DNA of 64,000 nucleotides. It comes from Aquitalea denitrificans. Its GTDB lineage: Bacteria; Pseudomonadota; Gammaproteobacteria; Burkholderiales; Chromobacteriaceae. The stretch is from the NCBI RefSeq assembly GCF_009856625.1, contig NZ_CP047241.1, positions 1,550,001-1,614,000 on the forward strand, given 5' to 3'. Position 1 is the first letter of the stretch. Each line of letters opens with the position of its first letter. Below are positions 16,771-26,072 of the stretch, piece after piece. Under the pieces are notes generated by a model. That model was not told where the DNA came from and made no database searches. It was given only the letters and a program-made list of their open reading frames with translations. The position numbers and the translations under genes are program-made.

Positions 16771-19700
16771 TTGGTCCTGATAACACCTCATTGTATCGGT
16801 TTAGCTCATTTGGAAAAGCCCCTGCACCTGCTTGCCAGAATCCACGTCATTCGCCTGCTGCGCAAAATGCTGCGAGTCGGCGGCCTGTTGCTGTTGCTGG
16901 CAGGCATTGTGGTGGGCAGCGCTTTTTCGGTATTCAACTGGTGGTTCCTGCCACGGCTGGAGCAATTTCGTCCCGAGCTGGAAGCAAGCCTGTCCCAGGC
17001 CTCGGGCCGACAGGTGAGCGTGGCCACCTTGTCCGGTCAGTGGCAGGGCGTGGCTCCGAGGTTGCGGCTGGGCGGTCTGCGCATTGCCAACCCGGTTACA
17101 GGAGAAGCGCTGACGCTGCAGCAGGTGACGGTGCTGCCCTCATGGTGGTCGTTGCTGACTTGGCAGCCGCTGTTTTCCAGCATCGTGATCCAGGGGCCGA
17201 GCGTGGCGCTGATGCGCAATGCCGATGGACATATCCTGCTTAATGGTTTCGACCTGACAGCCAGCCCGGACCAGCCACAGGCCGCGGATAGCGAACCTGC
17301 CGCCAACTGGCTGCTGCGGCAGAAGCACATTGAAATCAGCCAGGCGCATATCAGCTGGGAAGACAAGCTGCTGGGGCTGCCCAGGCTGGATCTGCAGCAA
17401 GGCCAGTTGATTCTGGGCAAGACGCTGCTTGGCCATCGCCTGACCTTGTCGGGCAGGCCGGTTGCCACCCTGGGTAAGGGTTTTGACATGGAGTTGTCGT
17501 GGCGTGGTAATGATTTCCGTCAGTGGCGTGACTGGGCTGGCAATGCACGTGTGCGGCTCAATGGCGCGCAGGCAGGCATGCTGTCGCGCTACATGGAGAA
17601 AATAGGTCTGGTAAGTAGCGGTGAAGGCAGTGGCACGCTGGAGGCGGATTTTTCCGATGGCCATATCAACAGCCTGGATGCCGATGTCAGCATCCGCAAT
17701 GCAGCCTACACCCCGCGGGATGCCCGCACCCTGGTTTTGCCGGTCATCAGTGGCAAGCTGCAACTGGAGCGCTCTGGCGGAGGTGCTTATGTCATTAATG
17801 CTTCCAAGCTGACGCTGGCCAGTGCCAGCGGCCTGGCGTTCGACAATTCCAGCATCCGTGGTGACTGGCTGCCGGGCGAGCAGGGCCATGGCCAACTGAC
17901 GCTGGATAATGTCAATGTGGCGCATCTGACGCCCTTCATCCGGGCGCTGGGGGGAGATGGTAACTCGCTATTTTCGCGCTTTGCCCCCAGCGGTCAGTTG
18001 AAAAACCTGTCACTCAGTTGGAAGGGGCCGTTGCAGTCTCCACGCCAGTACGCAGTGGCGACCCGGTTTGATCAACTTGCCTGGCAGGCATTTTCATCGG
18101 TGCCGGGTATCAGCGGGGTCAGCGGCTCGCTACGATTTGGCGAGCAGGGTGGCAGCCTGCAACTGGACAGTCACCATGCAACACTAAACTACCCGGCAGT
18201 TTTCCCCCAGTTGCTGAACTTCGATCAGCTCAATGCCCGCGTGGACTGGAAAAACCAGGGCAATCAGACTGATGTGGAGTTTCATGAGGTCAGCTTTGCC
18301 AATGCCGATCTGAATGGCCGCTTTGGCGGGCATTACCATCATGGCGACAAGGGCCCAGGCGTGGTGGATTTCACCGCCAGCGTAGACAAGGTGTCTGCCA
18401 TCCGGGTGCCTGCATATCTGCCGCATGCGGTGGGTGAAGATACCTTGCGCTGGCTGAAGCAGGCTTTGCTGGGCGGTACCGCGCGTGATGTGCGCATGAT
18501 CCTGAAAGGCGATCTGGCCGACTTCCCCTTTGCCGGTGGCAAGGGAGGGCAGTTCAGCGTGGATGCCAAGGTTGAGCAGGGCAAGTTGCTGTACGAAAAA
18601 GGCTGGCCAACCATAGACAATATTCAGGCTGATTTGGGTTTTCATAATGAAAAGATGCTGATTGCCGCACGTTCAGGCAGTACCTTGGGTGTGCCGCTGT
18701 CTGCCGTACAGGTGGGCATAGACAATCTGGGTGCTGCTCAGCCGGTTCTGACTGTGCTGGGGCGTGCCCGGGGCCCGCTGGCCAGTATGTTGAAATTCAC
18801 CACCAGCAGTCCGGTAGATGGCTGGCTGGATGGTTTTACCGGCAATCTGCAAGGGTCGGGTAATGCTGAGCTGAACCTGAAGCTGGGCATTCCCCTGTCA
18901 GGCAAGGAGCCGGTCAGGGTAAGGGGCGACATCCTGCTGGCGGGTAATCAGCTGGGCTTTCGCACCCTGCCTATTCCCACCTTGCATGATGCGCGCGGTA
19001 CGCTGACTTTTACCGAGCATGGCGTTGAAAGCAATGGCGTCAGCTTTAATGCCCTGGGCGGGCCTTTCCTGTTGAAGGCAGCCAGCACCCAGGCCGGGCG
19101 CATGAGCTTTGATATCCGTGGTGAAGCCGACAGCAAGCAGGCGCTGGACCACTATCTGCCCATCTTGTCGCCTTATGTCAGCGGCCACTCGCCGTTTGCG
19201 GTGCAGTTTGTGGTGCAGAAGGGGCTGGAAAACCTGGTGGTCAGCTCCAGCCTGCAGGGTAGCAGCATTTTGGCACCGGCCCCGGCCGGCAAGCAGGCGG
19301 CTGATGTGCTGCCGCTGTCATTACGGCTAACGCCCGGCAAAACTGCCCAGCAGCCGCTCAGGCTGGATCTGGACGTGGGCACGGTGGCCAGTGGCAGCCT
19401 ACTGTTGGATGAGCATGGCAATCTCAAAAGCGGGGTGATTGCCTCCGGCCGTCCGCAGGGCAAGCAGCCGGACGAGGGCCTGGTACTGCGCCTGGCCGCG
19501 CCCAAGGTGGATTTGCCACGCTGGGTGGATACCATTGCCGGGCCTTCCGGACTGCATGGCAATACGGCCTCCGCCGGCAAATCGCTGCAGTTCGACCTGC
19601 CTTTGCAGATAGAGCTGGAAACCCCGCAGCTGGACAGCTGGGGTGGCAGCCTGCACAAGGTGACGGCCACGCTGGGTAATCGGCGTATCCACAATGGCTG

Positions 19701-20697
19701 GTCGCTGGATGTACGGGCGCATGAACTGAGCGGCAGCATCGATTACCTGCCCGAGAGCAATGGGCTGGTGCGTGCCAATCTGGCCTATGCCTTGCTCAAT
19801 CCGCCGGAAAAGGGCAGCTCAGCTGATGGCGACACCGCCATGGCCGACAAAGGCGACTGGCCGGCACTGGATATTCGCGTGGGTGACCTGGTTTATCAGA
19901 ACAGATCGGTTGGCAGGCTGGAAATGCGTGCCCGCCGCGAAGGGCGTGACTGGGTGCTCAATCCGCTGCGGTTGGTGGCAGCGGAAGGCAGCCTGCAGGG
20001 CAGTGCCCGCGTGCGTCGCAGTGATAGTGGCAAGGAAGTGCAGACCCGCTATCAGCTGGACAGCAGCGATGTGGGCAAGCTGCTGGCACGCGTCGGCCTG
20101 CAGGATACCTTCCGCAAGGGTGAAGGCACCCTCACCGGTAATATGAGCTGGCCGGGAGGTCTGTTTGATGTCAGCGCCAGCCAGCTTTCCGGCGAAATGA
20201 CGCTGGCCCTGAAGAATGGTCGCTTTGCCAAGGTGGACCCGGGGGTGGCACGCCTGCTTGGCGTGTTGAGCCTGCAGTCGCTGACACGCCGGGTAAAGCT
20301 GGATTTCACCGATGTGTTCAGCGACGGTTTCGCTTTTGACTCCATCACCGGCGATGCCCGTATCAGCAAGGGCGTGTTTGTTTCTGATAATGTGCACATG
20401 AAGGGCCCGGCGGCAGATGTCTATCTGCGTGGCCAGGTGAATCTGGCCAATGAAACCCAGGATGTGCACATCAAGGTACAGCCTCATCTGGCCGAGAGCG
20501 TGGCCCTGGCTGCCGGGGCGGCGCTACTCAATCCAGTGGTGGGCGTTGCCGCACTGGCGGCGCAGAAAGTATTGCAGGACCCGGTCGGCAAGATTCTGTC
20601 GGTCGAATATGTGTTGACCGGCTCGTTTGCCAATCCCAAGGTGGACAAGCAGGCAGCGGAACCTTTGAAAAACAGCAAGCGGATCATCACGCCATGA
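16771..20697 (+). CDS. YhdP-like AsmA-family protein (TIGR02099)
   Basis: Very large periplasmic protein anchored by one N-terminal membrane segment (LRVGGLLLLLAGIVVGSAF), followed by more than 1200 residues of beta-rich AsmA/DUF3971-type repeats. The final region (FDSITGDARISKGVFVSDNVHMKGPAADVYLRG) is the conserved AsmA_2 domain. YhdP in E. coli takes part in phospholipid transfer to the outer membrane; function here is by homology. The start is uncertain: TTG 16771 gives 1308 residues, TTG 16810 or ATG 16867 would give shorter forms with the same membrane anchor, and none has a convincing ribosome site. It is divergent from glnE and overlaps the next gene by 4 bases (ATGA). Confidence 0.9.
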   Translation: MVLITPHCIGLAHLEKPLHLLARIHVIRLLRKMLRVGGLLLLLAGIVVGSAFSVFNWWFLPRLEQFRPELEASLSQASGRQVSVATLSGQWQGVAPRLRLGGLRIANPVTGEALTLQQVTVLPSWWSLLTWQPLFSSIVIQGPSVALMRNADGHILLNGFDLTASPDQPQAADSEPAANWLLRQKHIEISQAHISWEDKLLGLPRLDLQQGQLILGKTLLGHRLTLSGRPVATLGKGFDMELSWRGNDFRQWRDWAGNARVRLNGAQAGMLSRYMEKIGLVSSGEGSGTLEADFSDGHINSLDADVSIRNAAYTPRDARTLVLPVISGKLQLERSGGGAYVINASKLTLASASGLAFDNSSIRGDWLPGEQGHGQLTLDNVNVAHLTPFIRALGGDGNSLFSRFAPSGQLKNLSLSWKGPLQSPRQYAVATRFDQLAWQAFSSVPGISGVSGSLRFGEQGGSLQLDSHHATLNYPAVFPQLLNFDQLNARVDWKNQGNQTDVEFHEVSFANADLNGRFGGHYHHGDKGPGVVDFTASVDKVSAIRVPAYLPHAVGEDTLRWLKQALLGGTARDVRMILKGDLADFPFAGGKGGQFSVDAKVEQGKLLYEKGWPTIDNIQADLGFHNEKMLIAARSGSTLGVPLSAVQVGIDNLGAAQPVLTVLGRARGPLASMLKFTTSSPVDGWLDGFTGNLQGSGNAELNLKLGIPLSGKEPVRVRGDILLAGNQLGFRTLPIPTLHDARGTLTFTEHGVESNGVSFNALGGPFLLKAASTQAGRMSFDIRGEADSKQALDHYLPILSPYVSGHSPFAVQFVVQKGLENLVVSSSLQGSSILAPAPAGKQAADVLPLSLRLTPGKTAQQPLRLDLDVGTVASGSLLLDEHGNLKSGVIASGRPQGKQPDEGLVLRLAAPKVDLPRWVDTIAGPSGLHGNTASAGKSLQFDLPLQIELETPQLDSWGGSLHKVTATLGNRRIHNGWSLDVRAHELSGSIDYLPESNGLVRANLAYALLNPPEKGSSADGDTAMADKGDWPALDIRVGDLVYQNRSVGRLEMRARREGRDWVLNPLRLVAAEGSLQGSARVRRSDSGKEVQTRYQLDSSDVGKLLARVGLQDTFRKGEGTLTGNMSWPGGLFDVSASQLSGEMTLALKNGRFAKVDPGVARLLGVLSLQSLTRRVKLDFTDVFSDGFAFDSITGDARISKGVFVSDNVHMKGPAADVYLRGQVNLANETQDVHIKVQPHLAESVALAAGAALLNPVVGVAALAAQKVLQDPVGKILSVEYVLTGSFANPKVDKQAAEPLKNSKRIITP

Positions 20698-21500
20698 AAC
20701 AGAAATTTATCGCTGCCGCCGTGCAGATGGTGTCCGGTACCGATGTCGCTGCCAACCTGGCCCGTGCCGCGGCGCTGGTGGCACAGGCGGCGGCTGCCGG
20801 TGCCGCCTTTGTGGTGTTGCCCGAATACTTCTGCCTGATGGGCAGGAAGGATGGCGACAAGGTGGCCATTTGCGAAGCTGCAGGCAGTGGCCCGCTGCAG
20901 ACGGCACTGGCGGCCATTGCGCGTGACAACAAGATCTGGCTGGCCGCCGGCACCATTCCGTTGCGCAGCCCGGAGCCTGGCAAGGTATTCAATACCACGC
21001 TGGTATTCGACCCGGATGGCGTCGTACAGGCCCGCTACGACAAGATCCACCTGTTTGGCTATACCGGAAATGGCGAGCGCTATTGCGAGTCCGACAGTAT
21101 TCTGGCTGGCAGTACGCCGGTGAAGGTGGATATCGGTCTGGCAGAAGTGGCCTGCGGTATCTGCTACGATCTGCGCTTTCCCGAGCTGTTCCGCCAGTTG
21201 GCACCGTTTGATGTGATGATTCTGCCGGCGGCCTTTACTGCAGCCACCGGCGAAGCGCACTGGGAAGTGCTGATGCGCGCCCGTGCCATTGAAAACCAAT
21301 GCTTCGTGATTGCCTCCGGACAAGGTGGTACCCACGAAAACGGCCGCAAAACCCATGGCCAGTCCATGATCATCGACCCCTGGGGGCGCATTCTGGCGCA
21401 ACAGGCTAGTGGTGAAGGTGTTGTACTGGCAGAGATTGACCCCGAATTGCTGCATTCGGTGCGCAGTGGCCTGCCGGCCCTGGCTCACCGTGTGCTTTGA
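20694..21500 (+). CDS. Carbon-nitrogen hydrolase, Nit-type (putative deaminated-glutathione amidase)
   Basis: Nitrilase-superfamily amidase. The catalytic triad is visible as E44 (VLPEYF), K117 (YDKIHLFGY) and C157 (GICYDLRFPE). The sequence pattern fits the Nit1/YbeM subgroup, which hydrolyses deaminated glutathione as metabolite repair; other omega-amidase activities cannot be excluded. The 268-residue protein overlaps the yhdP-like stop by ATGA and precedes tldD, an arrangement common in Betaproteobacteria. Confidence 0.9.
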   Translation: MKQKFIAAAVQMVSGTDVAANLARAAALVAQAAAAGAAFVVLPEYFCLMGRKDGDKVAICEAAGSGPLQTALAAIARDNKIWLAAGTIPLRSPEPGKVFNTTLVFDPDGVVQARYDKIHLFGYTGNGERYCESDSILAGSTPVKVDIGLAEVACGICYDLRFPELFRQLAPFDVMILPAAFTAATGEAHWEVLMRARAIENQCFVIASGQGGTHENGRKTHGQSMIIDPWGRILAQQASGEGVVLAEIDPELLHSVRSGLPALAHRVL

Positions 21501-21514
21501 CAGAAAGACTCACC

Positions 21515-22957
21515 ATGCAAGACGCTTTCAGTATTGCCGATCAGTTGTTGCTCGCGCCTTATGGCGTGGATGAAACCATGATCGAGAAAACCTTTGCCCG
21601 CATGCGTCAGCATGCCATCGATTATGCCGACCTTTACTTCCAGTACACCCGCAGCGAGGGCTGGAGTCTGGAGGAGGGCATCGTCAAGTCCGGTAGCTTC
21701 AGCATCGATCAGGGGGTGGGTGTCCGTGCCGTTTCCGGCGACAAGACCGCCTTTGCCTATTCCGACGACATCGGTGCAGACGCCATCAACCGCGCGGCTG
21801 ATGCCGTGCGTGCCATCGGCCTCGTGGGTGGGGATGGCAGTGCTGGTCGCCAGTCCCCGCAACGTGCGCGGGCGCTGTACCCGGCCATCGACCCCTGCCA
21901 CAGTCTGGAAGCAGCTGCCAAGGTAGCGCTGCTGGAAAAGGTGGAAAAACTGGCCCGCGCCATGGATCCACGCGTGATCCAGGTGATGGCTGGTGTGGCC
22001 TCGGAATATGACGTGGTATACGTGGCACGTCATGACGGTGTGCGCGCAGCCGATGTGCGTCCGCTGGTACGGCTGTCGGTGCATGTGATTGCCGAGCACA
22101 ATGGCCGGCGCGAGCAGGGCTCCGGTGGTGGTGGTGGCCGTTTTGACCTGACGCGCTTTGACGATGCGCTGGTGGAGTTGTATGTACGTCAGGCGGTGGA
22201 CCAGGCGCTGATCAATCTGGAAGCCCGTCCGGCACCAGCCGGCCAGATGACGGTGGTGCTGGGTTCCGGCTGGCCGGGTGTGCTGCTGCATGAGGCCATC
22301 GGCCACGGTCTGGAAGGCGATTTCAACCGCAAGGGCACTTCGGCCTTTTCCGGCAAGCTGGGCCAGCGTGTGGCCGCAGCCGGCGTTACCGTGGTGGATG
22401 ACGGCACGCTGGATGGTCGGCGTGGTTCGCTGGCCATCGACGACGAAGGCAATCAGACCAACCGTACCGTGCTGATTGAAGACGGCATCCTCAAGGGCTA
22501 TATGCAGGATGCGATGAACGCCCGCCTGATGCAGGTGGCTCCCACCGGCAATGGCCGGCGCGAATCCTATGCCCACATCCCGATGCCGCGCATGACCAAC
22601 ACCTATATGCTGGGTGGCCAGCATGATCCCAAAGAAATCATCGCTTCGGTAAAGGACGGACTGTATGCCGCCAACTTCGGTGGTGGTCAGGTGGACATTA
22701 CCAGCGGCAAGTTCGTGTTCTCTGCCTCGGAAGCCTGGCGTATCGAAGATGGCAAGCTGACTTATCCTATCAAGGGGGCCACGCTGATCGGTAATGGCCC
22801 GGATGTGCTGGGTTATGTGTCGATGATAGGCAATGACATGGCGCTGGATCAGGGCGTGGGCGTGTGCGGCAAGGAAGGTCAGAGCGTGCCGGTGGGGGTG
22901 GGCCAGCCCACCTTGCGCATTGATGGCGGACTGACCGTTGGCGGTACCGGCGGCTGA
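21515..22957 (+). CDS. tldD: Metalloprotease TldD
   Basis: TldD forms a heterodimeric zinc protease with TldE/PmbA that trims modified peptides such as microcin B17 and degrades CcdA. The 480-residue protein has the zinc motif H259-E-A-I-G-H264 and the following GLEGDFNRKG segment, plus the glycine-rich C-terminal region. ATG 21515 was chosen, 14 bases after the upstream stop; a TTG at 21497 would overlap the amidase gene. No tldE/pmbA gene is in the window, so the partner must be elsewhere. Confidence 0.95.
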   Translation: MQDAFSIADQLLLAPYGVDETMIEKTFARMRQHAIDYADLYFQYTRSEGWSLEEGIVKSGSFSIDQGVGVRAVSGDKTAFAYSDDIGADAINRAADAVRAIGLVGGDGSAGRQSPQRARALYPAIDPCHSLEAAAKVALLEKVEKLARAMDPRVIQVMAGVASEYDVVYVARHDGVRAADVRPLVRLSVHVIAEHNGRREQGSGGGGGRFDLTRFDDALVELYVRQAVDQALINLEARPAPAGQMTVVLGSGWPGVLLHEAIGHGLEGDFNRKGTSAFSGKLGQRVAAAGVTVVDDGTLDGRRGSLAIDDEGNQTNRTVLIEDGILKGYMQDAMNARLMQVAPTGNGRRESYAHIPMPRMTNTYMLGGQHDPKEIIASVKDGLYAANFGGGQVDITSGKFVFSASEAWRIEDGKLTYPIKGATLIGNGPDVLGYVSMIGNDMALDQGVGVCGKEGQSVPVGVGQPTLRIDGGLTVGGTGG

Positions 22958-22974
22958 CAGGGTAGCTGGCATTC

Positions 22975-23781
22975 ATGACGCAAGCAAAGACCGGCCTGGC
23001 ATCTGGCCGGTGGCTGTTGCTGCTGGCAGGGCTCTGCCTGTGGCAATCCGTGGCGGCGCAGGATTTTACCGTTGCGGTGGAAGAGTCCGACAACCATCCC
23101 TTTGAGTATGTGCAAGGGGATGGCAAGACGCACGGTGGCTTTCATCTGGAAGTGATTGATCAGGTTGCAGCCCGGCTGGGTTGGCATGTAGTGTACAAGC
23201 CCATGCCCTGGCAGCGTGCCCTGCGCAGTCTGCAACTGGGCCGGGTGGATGCGCTCAGCTATCTGGCGCGTACGCCGGAGCGTGATGCCTATGCCGTGTT
23301 TCTGCCGGCTGCCATTCAACATCGTCAGTTCGCCGGCCTGTTTGTGCGGCGTTCCCAGCGTCAGCATTTTCCCGATACCACCAAGCCTTGCAGTTATGCG
23401 GGTTATCACATTGCGGCAGCCAGTAACTACTTTTACGGCGACATCGTGCAGCAGGCGATGCGTGAATGCTGGCAGATCGACATGACGGCCAGCTCCAAGG
23501 AAGAGGTGTTTTCCAAGCTGCTGGCCGGGCGTATCGATATCGCGGTGGCCTATGGTACTTCCTTGCAGTCGCTGGATGCGCAGATGCCGGAGCTGCAATC
23601 CCAGGTAGTTGCCCTGCGCGAGCCGCGCTGGCTGATTGGCGATTTCTACCTTGGGTTCTCGCGCAAGGCCATGTCTGCGCAGCGGATTGATGCCTATGTC
23701 GGCACCTTGGGCAGCTTCCGGCAAAGCCCGGCGTATCAGCAACTGGTACGCAAGTACAATATGAAGCCCTTTCTGCCCTGA
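22975..23781 (+). CDS. Periplasmic substrate-binding protein (family 3, amino-acid-like)
   Basis: A 268-residue exported protein of the type II periplasmic binding fold (SBP_bac_3). A signal peptide is clear (hydrophobic WLLLLAGLCLWQSVAA, likely cleaved before QDF). Then follow DFTVAVEESDNHPFEY, FHLEVIDQVAARLGW and WQRALRSLQLGRVDAL, which fit amino-acid-type binding proteins. Two Cys (near CSYAGY and ECWQID) could form a disulfide. No ABC permease or ATPase gene is adjacent, so it is an orphan receptor or shares a transporter. The ATG lies 17 bases after the tldD stop. Confidence 0.85.
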   Translation: MTQAKTGLASGRWLLLLAGLCLWQSVAAQDFTVAVEESDNHPFEYVQGDGKTHGGFHLEVIDQVAARLGWHVVYKPMPWQRALRSLQLGRVDALSYLARTPERDAYAVFLPAAIQHRQFAGLFVRRSQRQHFPDTTKPCSYAGYHIAAASNYFYGDIVQQAMRECWQIDMTASSKEEVFSKLLAGRIDIAVAYGTSLQSLDAQMPELQSQVVALREPRWLIGDFYLGFSRKAMSAQRIDAYVGTLGSFRQSPAYQQLVRKYNMKPFLP

Positions 23782-23858
23782 GCCGCAGGTGGCGGCTGGC
23801 TGTACCTTTGTTTCCACATTTGTTCTTACCGGATACGACGACTGTCGCAGGAGAAAGC

Positions 23859-24788
23859 ATGGTCCGGCTGGAAGACGTACAAATCCTGCTGCATACCGCA
23901 CAGCTGGGCAGCCTGTCAGCCGCTGCGCGCGCGCTGGACATCAGCCCTGCGGTGGCTAGTGCCGCACTGAAGCGGCTGGAAAGCGAACTGGGTACCCATC
24001 TGCTGGTTCGCTCTACCCGCAGCTTGCGCCTGACCGCCGATGGCGAGCGCTATCTGGAGCATGCCCGAACTGCGCTGGATGCCTTGCAGGCCGGTGCGCA
24101 GGCGCTGGCTGCCGGTCGCCAGACGCTGCAGGGGCAGCTCAGCCTGTCCATGCCCTCCGATATTGGCAGGCAATTGCTGCGTCCCTGGCTGGATGTGTTT
24201 CTGGATGAGCATCCGGGTGTGCGGCTGCAACTGCATATCAGCGACCGCTTGGCTGATTTGTACCGCATGCCGGTGGATGTGGCCCTGCGCTACGGTGTGC
24301 CAGAGGATTCCAGCCTGGTGGCCCTGCCCATGTTGCCGGATAACCGGCGTCTACTGTGTGCTGCCCCGTCCTATCTGGCGCGGCATGGCTGGCCTGGGCA
24401 GCCGGAAGATCTTGCTGCCCATGCCTGCCTGCGGCTGGTGCTGGGGGATGCGCTGCATGAACGCTGGCGTTTTGTCCGGCAAGGCGAGTGGAGCACGGTA
24501 ATGGTGAGCGGACGCCGCAATAGCGACGATGGTGAAATCGTCCGGCGCTGGGCGGTAGATGGACAGGGGATAGCCTACAAATCCCGGCTGGATGTGCTGG
24601 ACGATGTGCGTGCCGGCCGCTTGCTACCCTTGCTGACGGATTACCAGACCGAGCGTGCACCGCTGTATCTGGTCTGCCCGCATCGCATGATGCTGTCGCC
24701 ACTGGTTGTACGCCTGCGCGAATTCCTGCAGTTGCGACTGCAGCAGCACGTGCTGGCACCGCTGCAGTCCGCGTTGGGTCAGGCCTGA
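23859..24788 (+). CDS. LysR family transcriptional regulator
   Basis: A 309-residue LysR-type regulator. The N-terminal winged helix-turn-helix is clear (VQILLHTAQLGSLSAAARAL, then ISPAVASAALKRLESELG), followed by the type II effector domain. ATG 23859 has CAGGAG six bases upstream; a longer frame reaching 23808 lacks one. In this subgroup (AaeR/DmlR-like) targets are often divergent neighbours, but here the neighbour upstream is codirectional and the one downstream is convergent, so no target can be named. Confidence 0.93.
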   Translation: MVRLEDVQILLHTAQLGSLSAAARALDISPAVASAALKRLESELGTHLLVRSTRSLRLTADGERYLEHARTALDALQAGAQALAAGRQTLQGQLSLSMPSDIGRQLLRPWLDVFLDEHPGVRLQLHISDRLADLYRMPVDVALRYGVPEDSSLVALPMLPDNRRLLCAAPSYLARHGWPGQPEDLAAHACLRLVLGDALHERWRFVRQGEWSTVMVSGRRNSDDGEIVRRWAVDGQGIAYKSRLDVLDDVRAGRLLPLLTDYQTERAPLYLVCPHRMMLSPLVVRLREFLQLRLQQHVLAPLQSALGQA

Positions 24789-24798
24789 TCCATAAAAC

Positions 24799-25509
24799 TC
24801 AACCTTGCGTGCTTAGCAGGCTGCCCACCGAGCTGGTGTAGCTATTGCTCTGGCTGTGCTGCAGGTTTTGCAGCAGGGCGCTCAGGAAAGATTGCAGATT
24901 GGCCGAGGTGTTGCTGCCGGACGTAGCACTGTCGCTGGCGCTGCTGCCATTGGCCTGCTGGACACTGCTGAGCAGATTGTTGAAATCGCTTTGCAGGGTG
25001 CTGAGCGCACTGGAGCTGCTGGTGCTGCCAGAGGAGCTTGACAGCTGCTGGATCAGGCTTTGCAGCTGGCTTTCGGCATTGTCGTAGGCGCTGGTACTGC
25101 TGTCGCTGCTGCTATCTGAGGCGCTGGCAGACGTACTGGAGGACTTCAGCGCGGCAAACAGGTCGTGCATGAAAGTGTGCATGGCCTGCATCGGGTTTTG
25201 CGTACTGCCGGTACTGCTCAGGCTGTCATCGCTGTCACCGTCGCCATCTGGTGGCGGTGGCGGCATGCCGGCAAGCGAGCCATTACTGCTGTTGCCCGTG
25301 CTGTTGCTGCTACTGCTGGACGATGGCGGTTGCAATGAAATACCCAGTTGGCTTAATGCCTGTTCCACGCTTTGCATGAAGGCATCATTGCCACCACGGT
25401 GCTTGCCGTGATGGCGGACATCACTGCTGCTTGATGTCGTACTGGTCTGGCTGCTGCCCAGCAGGCTGCCGTAAATGGATGTGCTGCTGCTAATGCCTGA
25501 AATGCTCAT
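24799..25509 (-). CDS. Ser-rich protein of unknown function next to a CpxRA-like pair
   Basis: Not recognised. The 236-residue protein begins MSISGISSSTSIYGSLLG and contains long Ser/Thr/Asn tracts separating three more ordered segments: residues about 40-60 (DAFMQSVEQALSQLGISLQP), about 105-125 (MQAMHTFMHDLFAALKSS) and the C-terminal NLQSFLSALLQNLQHS. A basic His/Lys patch (RHHGKHRGG) precedes the first. No signal peptide is visible. GGAG lies 8 bases before ATG 25509. Ser-rich proteins with this start occur in related genera as far as I recall, with no function. It is divergent from the response regulator and may share its regulatory region. Confidence 0.7.
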   Translation of the reverse strand: MSISGISSSTSIYGSLLGSSQTSTTSSSSDVRHHGKHRGGNDAFMQSVEQALSQLGISLQPPSSSSSSNSTGNSSNGSLAGMPPPPPDGDGDSDDSLSSTGSTQNPMQAMHTFMHDLFAALKSSSTSASASDSSSDSSTSAYDNAESQLQSLIQQLSSSSGSTSSSSALSTLQSDFNNLLSSVQQANGSSASDSATSGSNTSANLQSFLSALLQNLQHSQSNSYTSSVGSLLSTQG

Positions 25510-26072
25510 GATGACGGCTCCTGATGCTTGCAAGTGAGCGGTGCGGTGTCGCCATGAGTGCTGCGGCCGGCGACAGGCGCGATGCTGCTGCAAGGCAAGT
25601 TTCAGGCCAGTAAGTTACGGCTTAAATGTAAAAACATGTTAGAAAATGTTAGCGATTGTCGTGAGGCGCGGAAAAATTCCCGTGCTCTGCTAAGGTGTTG
25701 CCTGCTTTGGCTTGTAGCCTGTTGCACGTGCTGGAAAAAATTGCCGCCGTCGGCAATATGCTGCCGTTGCAAAATTGTAAATATTCATTGCAGACAGTGG
25801 CTTGTCACCACTCTTTGATTACCGTCAGGCAATTTTTGCCGCCTTGTACTGATGGCAGCCGCCCGAATGAGAGAGGGACCCGGGGCAAGCGGGCAGGCGG
25901 CTACCGCTTGCCATCATGCGCGGCTGATCCGTTAAAAACGGTTAGCGACCGGTAAAGCGCTATAAATCAGTGTAAATGGCAGTAAAACTTCACCCGCAAC
26001 AGGCTGCGATGTGGATTATGTCTGCCGACAGCCCCCGGGAGAGGGGGGTAATGCAATAAATCAGGATGGAAA
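25510..26072. promoter_or_regulatory. 563-bp divergent intergenic region with phased CpxR-like boxes (25931-25986)
   Basis: No gene is seen. From 25931 six consecutive 10-base blocks each carry a GTAAA-like core in the same phase: GTTAAA at 25931, GTTAG at 25941, GTAAA at 25952, ATAAA at 25962, GTAAA at 25972 and GTAAA at 25982. The last two form GTAAA-N5-GTAAA, an exact match to the known CpxR box. A weaker pair, GTTAG at 25638 and 25648, lies nearer the Ser-rich gene. The array ends 86 bases before the response-regulator ATG and suggests autoregulation. Confidence 0.7.

Noticed and set aside
21485..22972. Open frame of 495 codons opposite tldD
   Set aside because: Same reason: it mirrors tldD almost exactly and has composition typical of a shadow frame.
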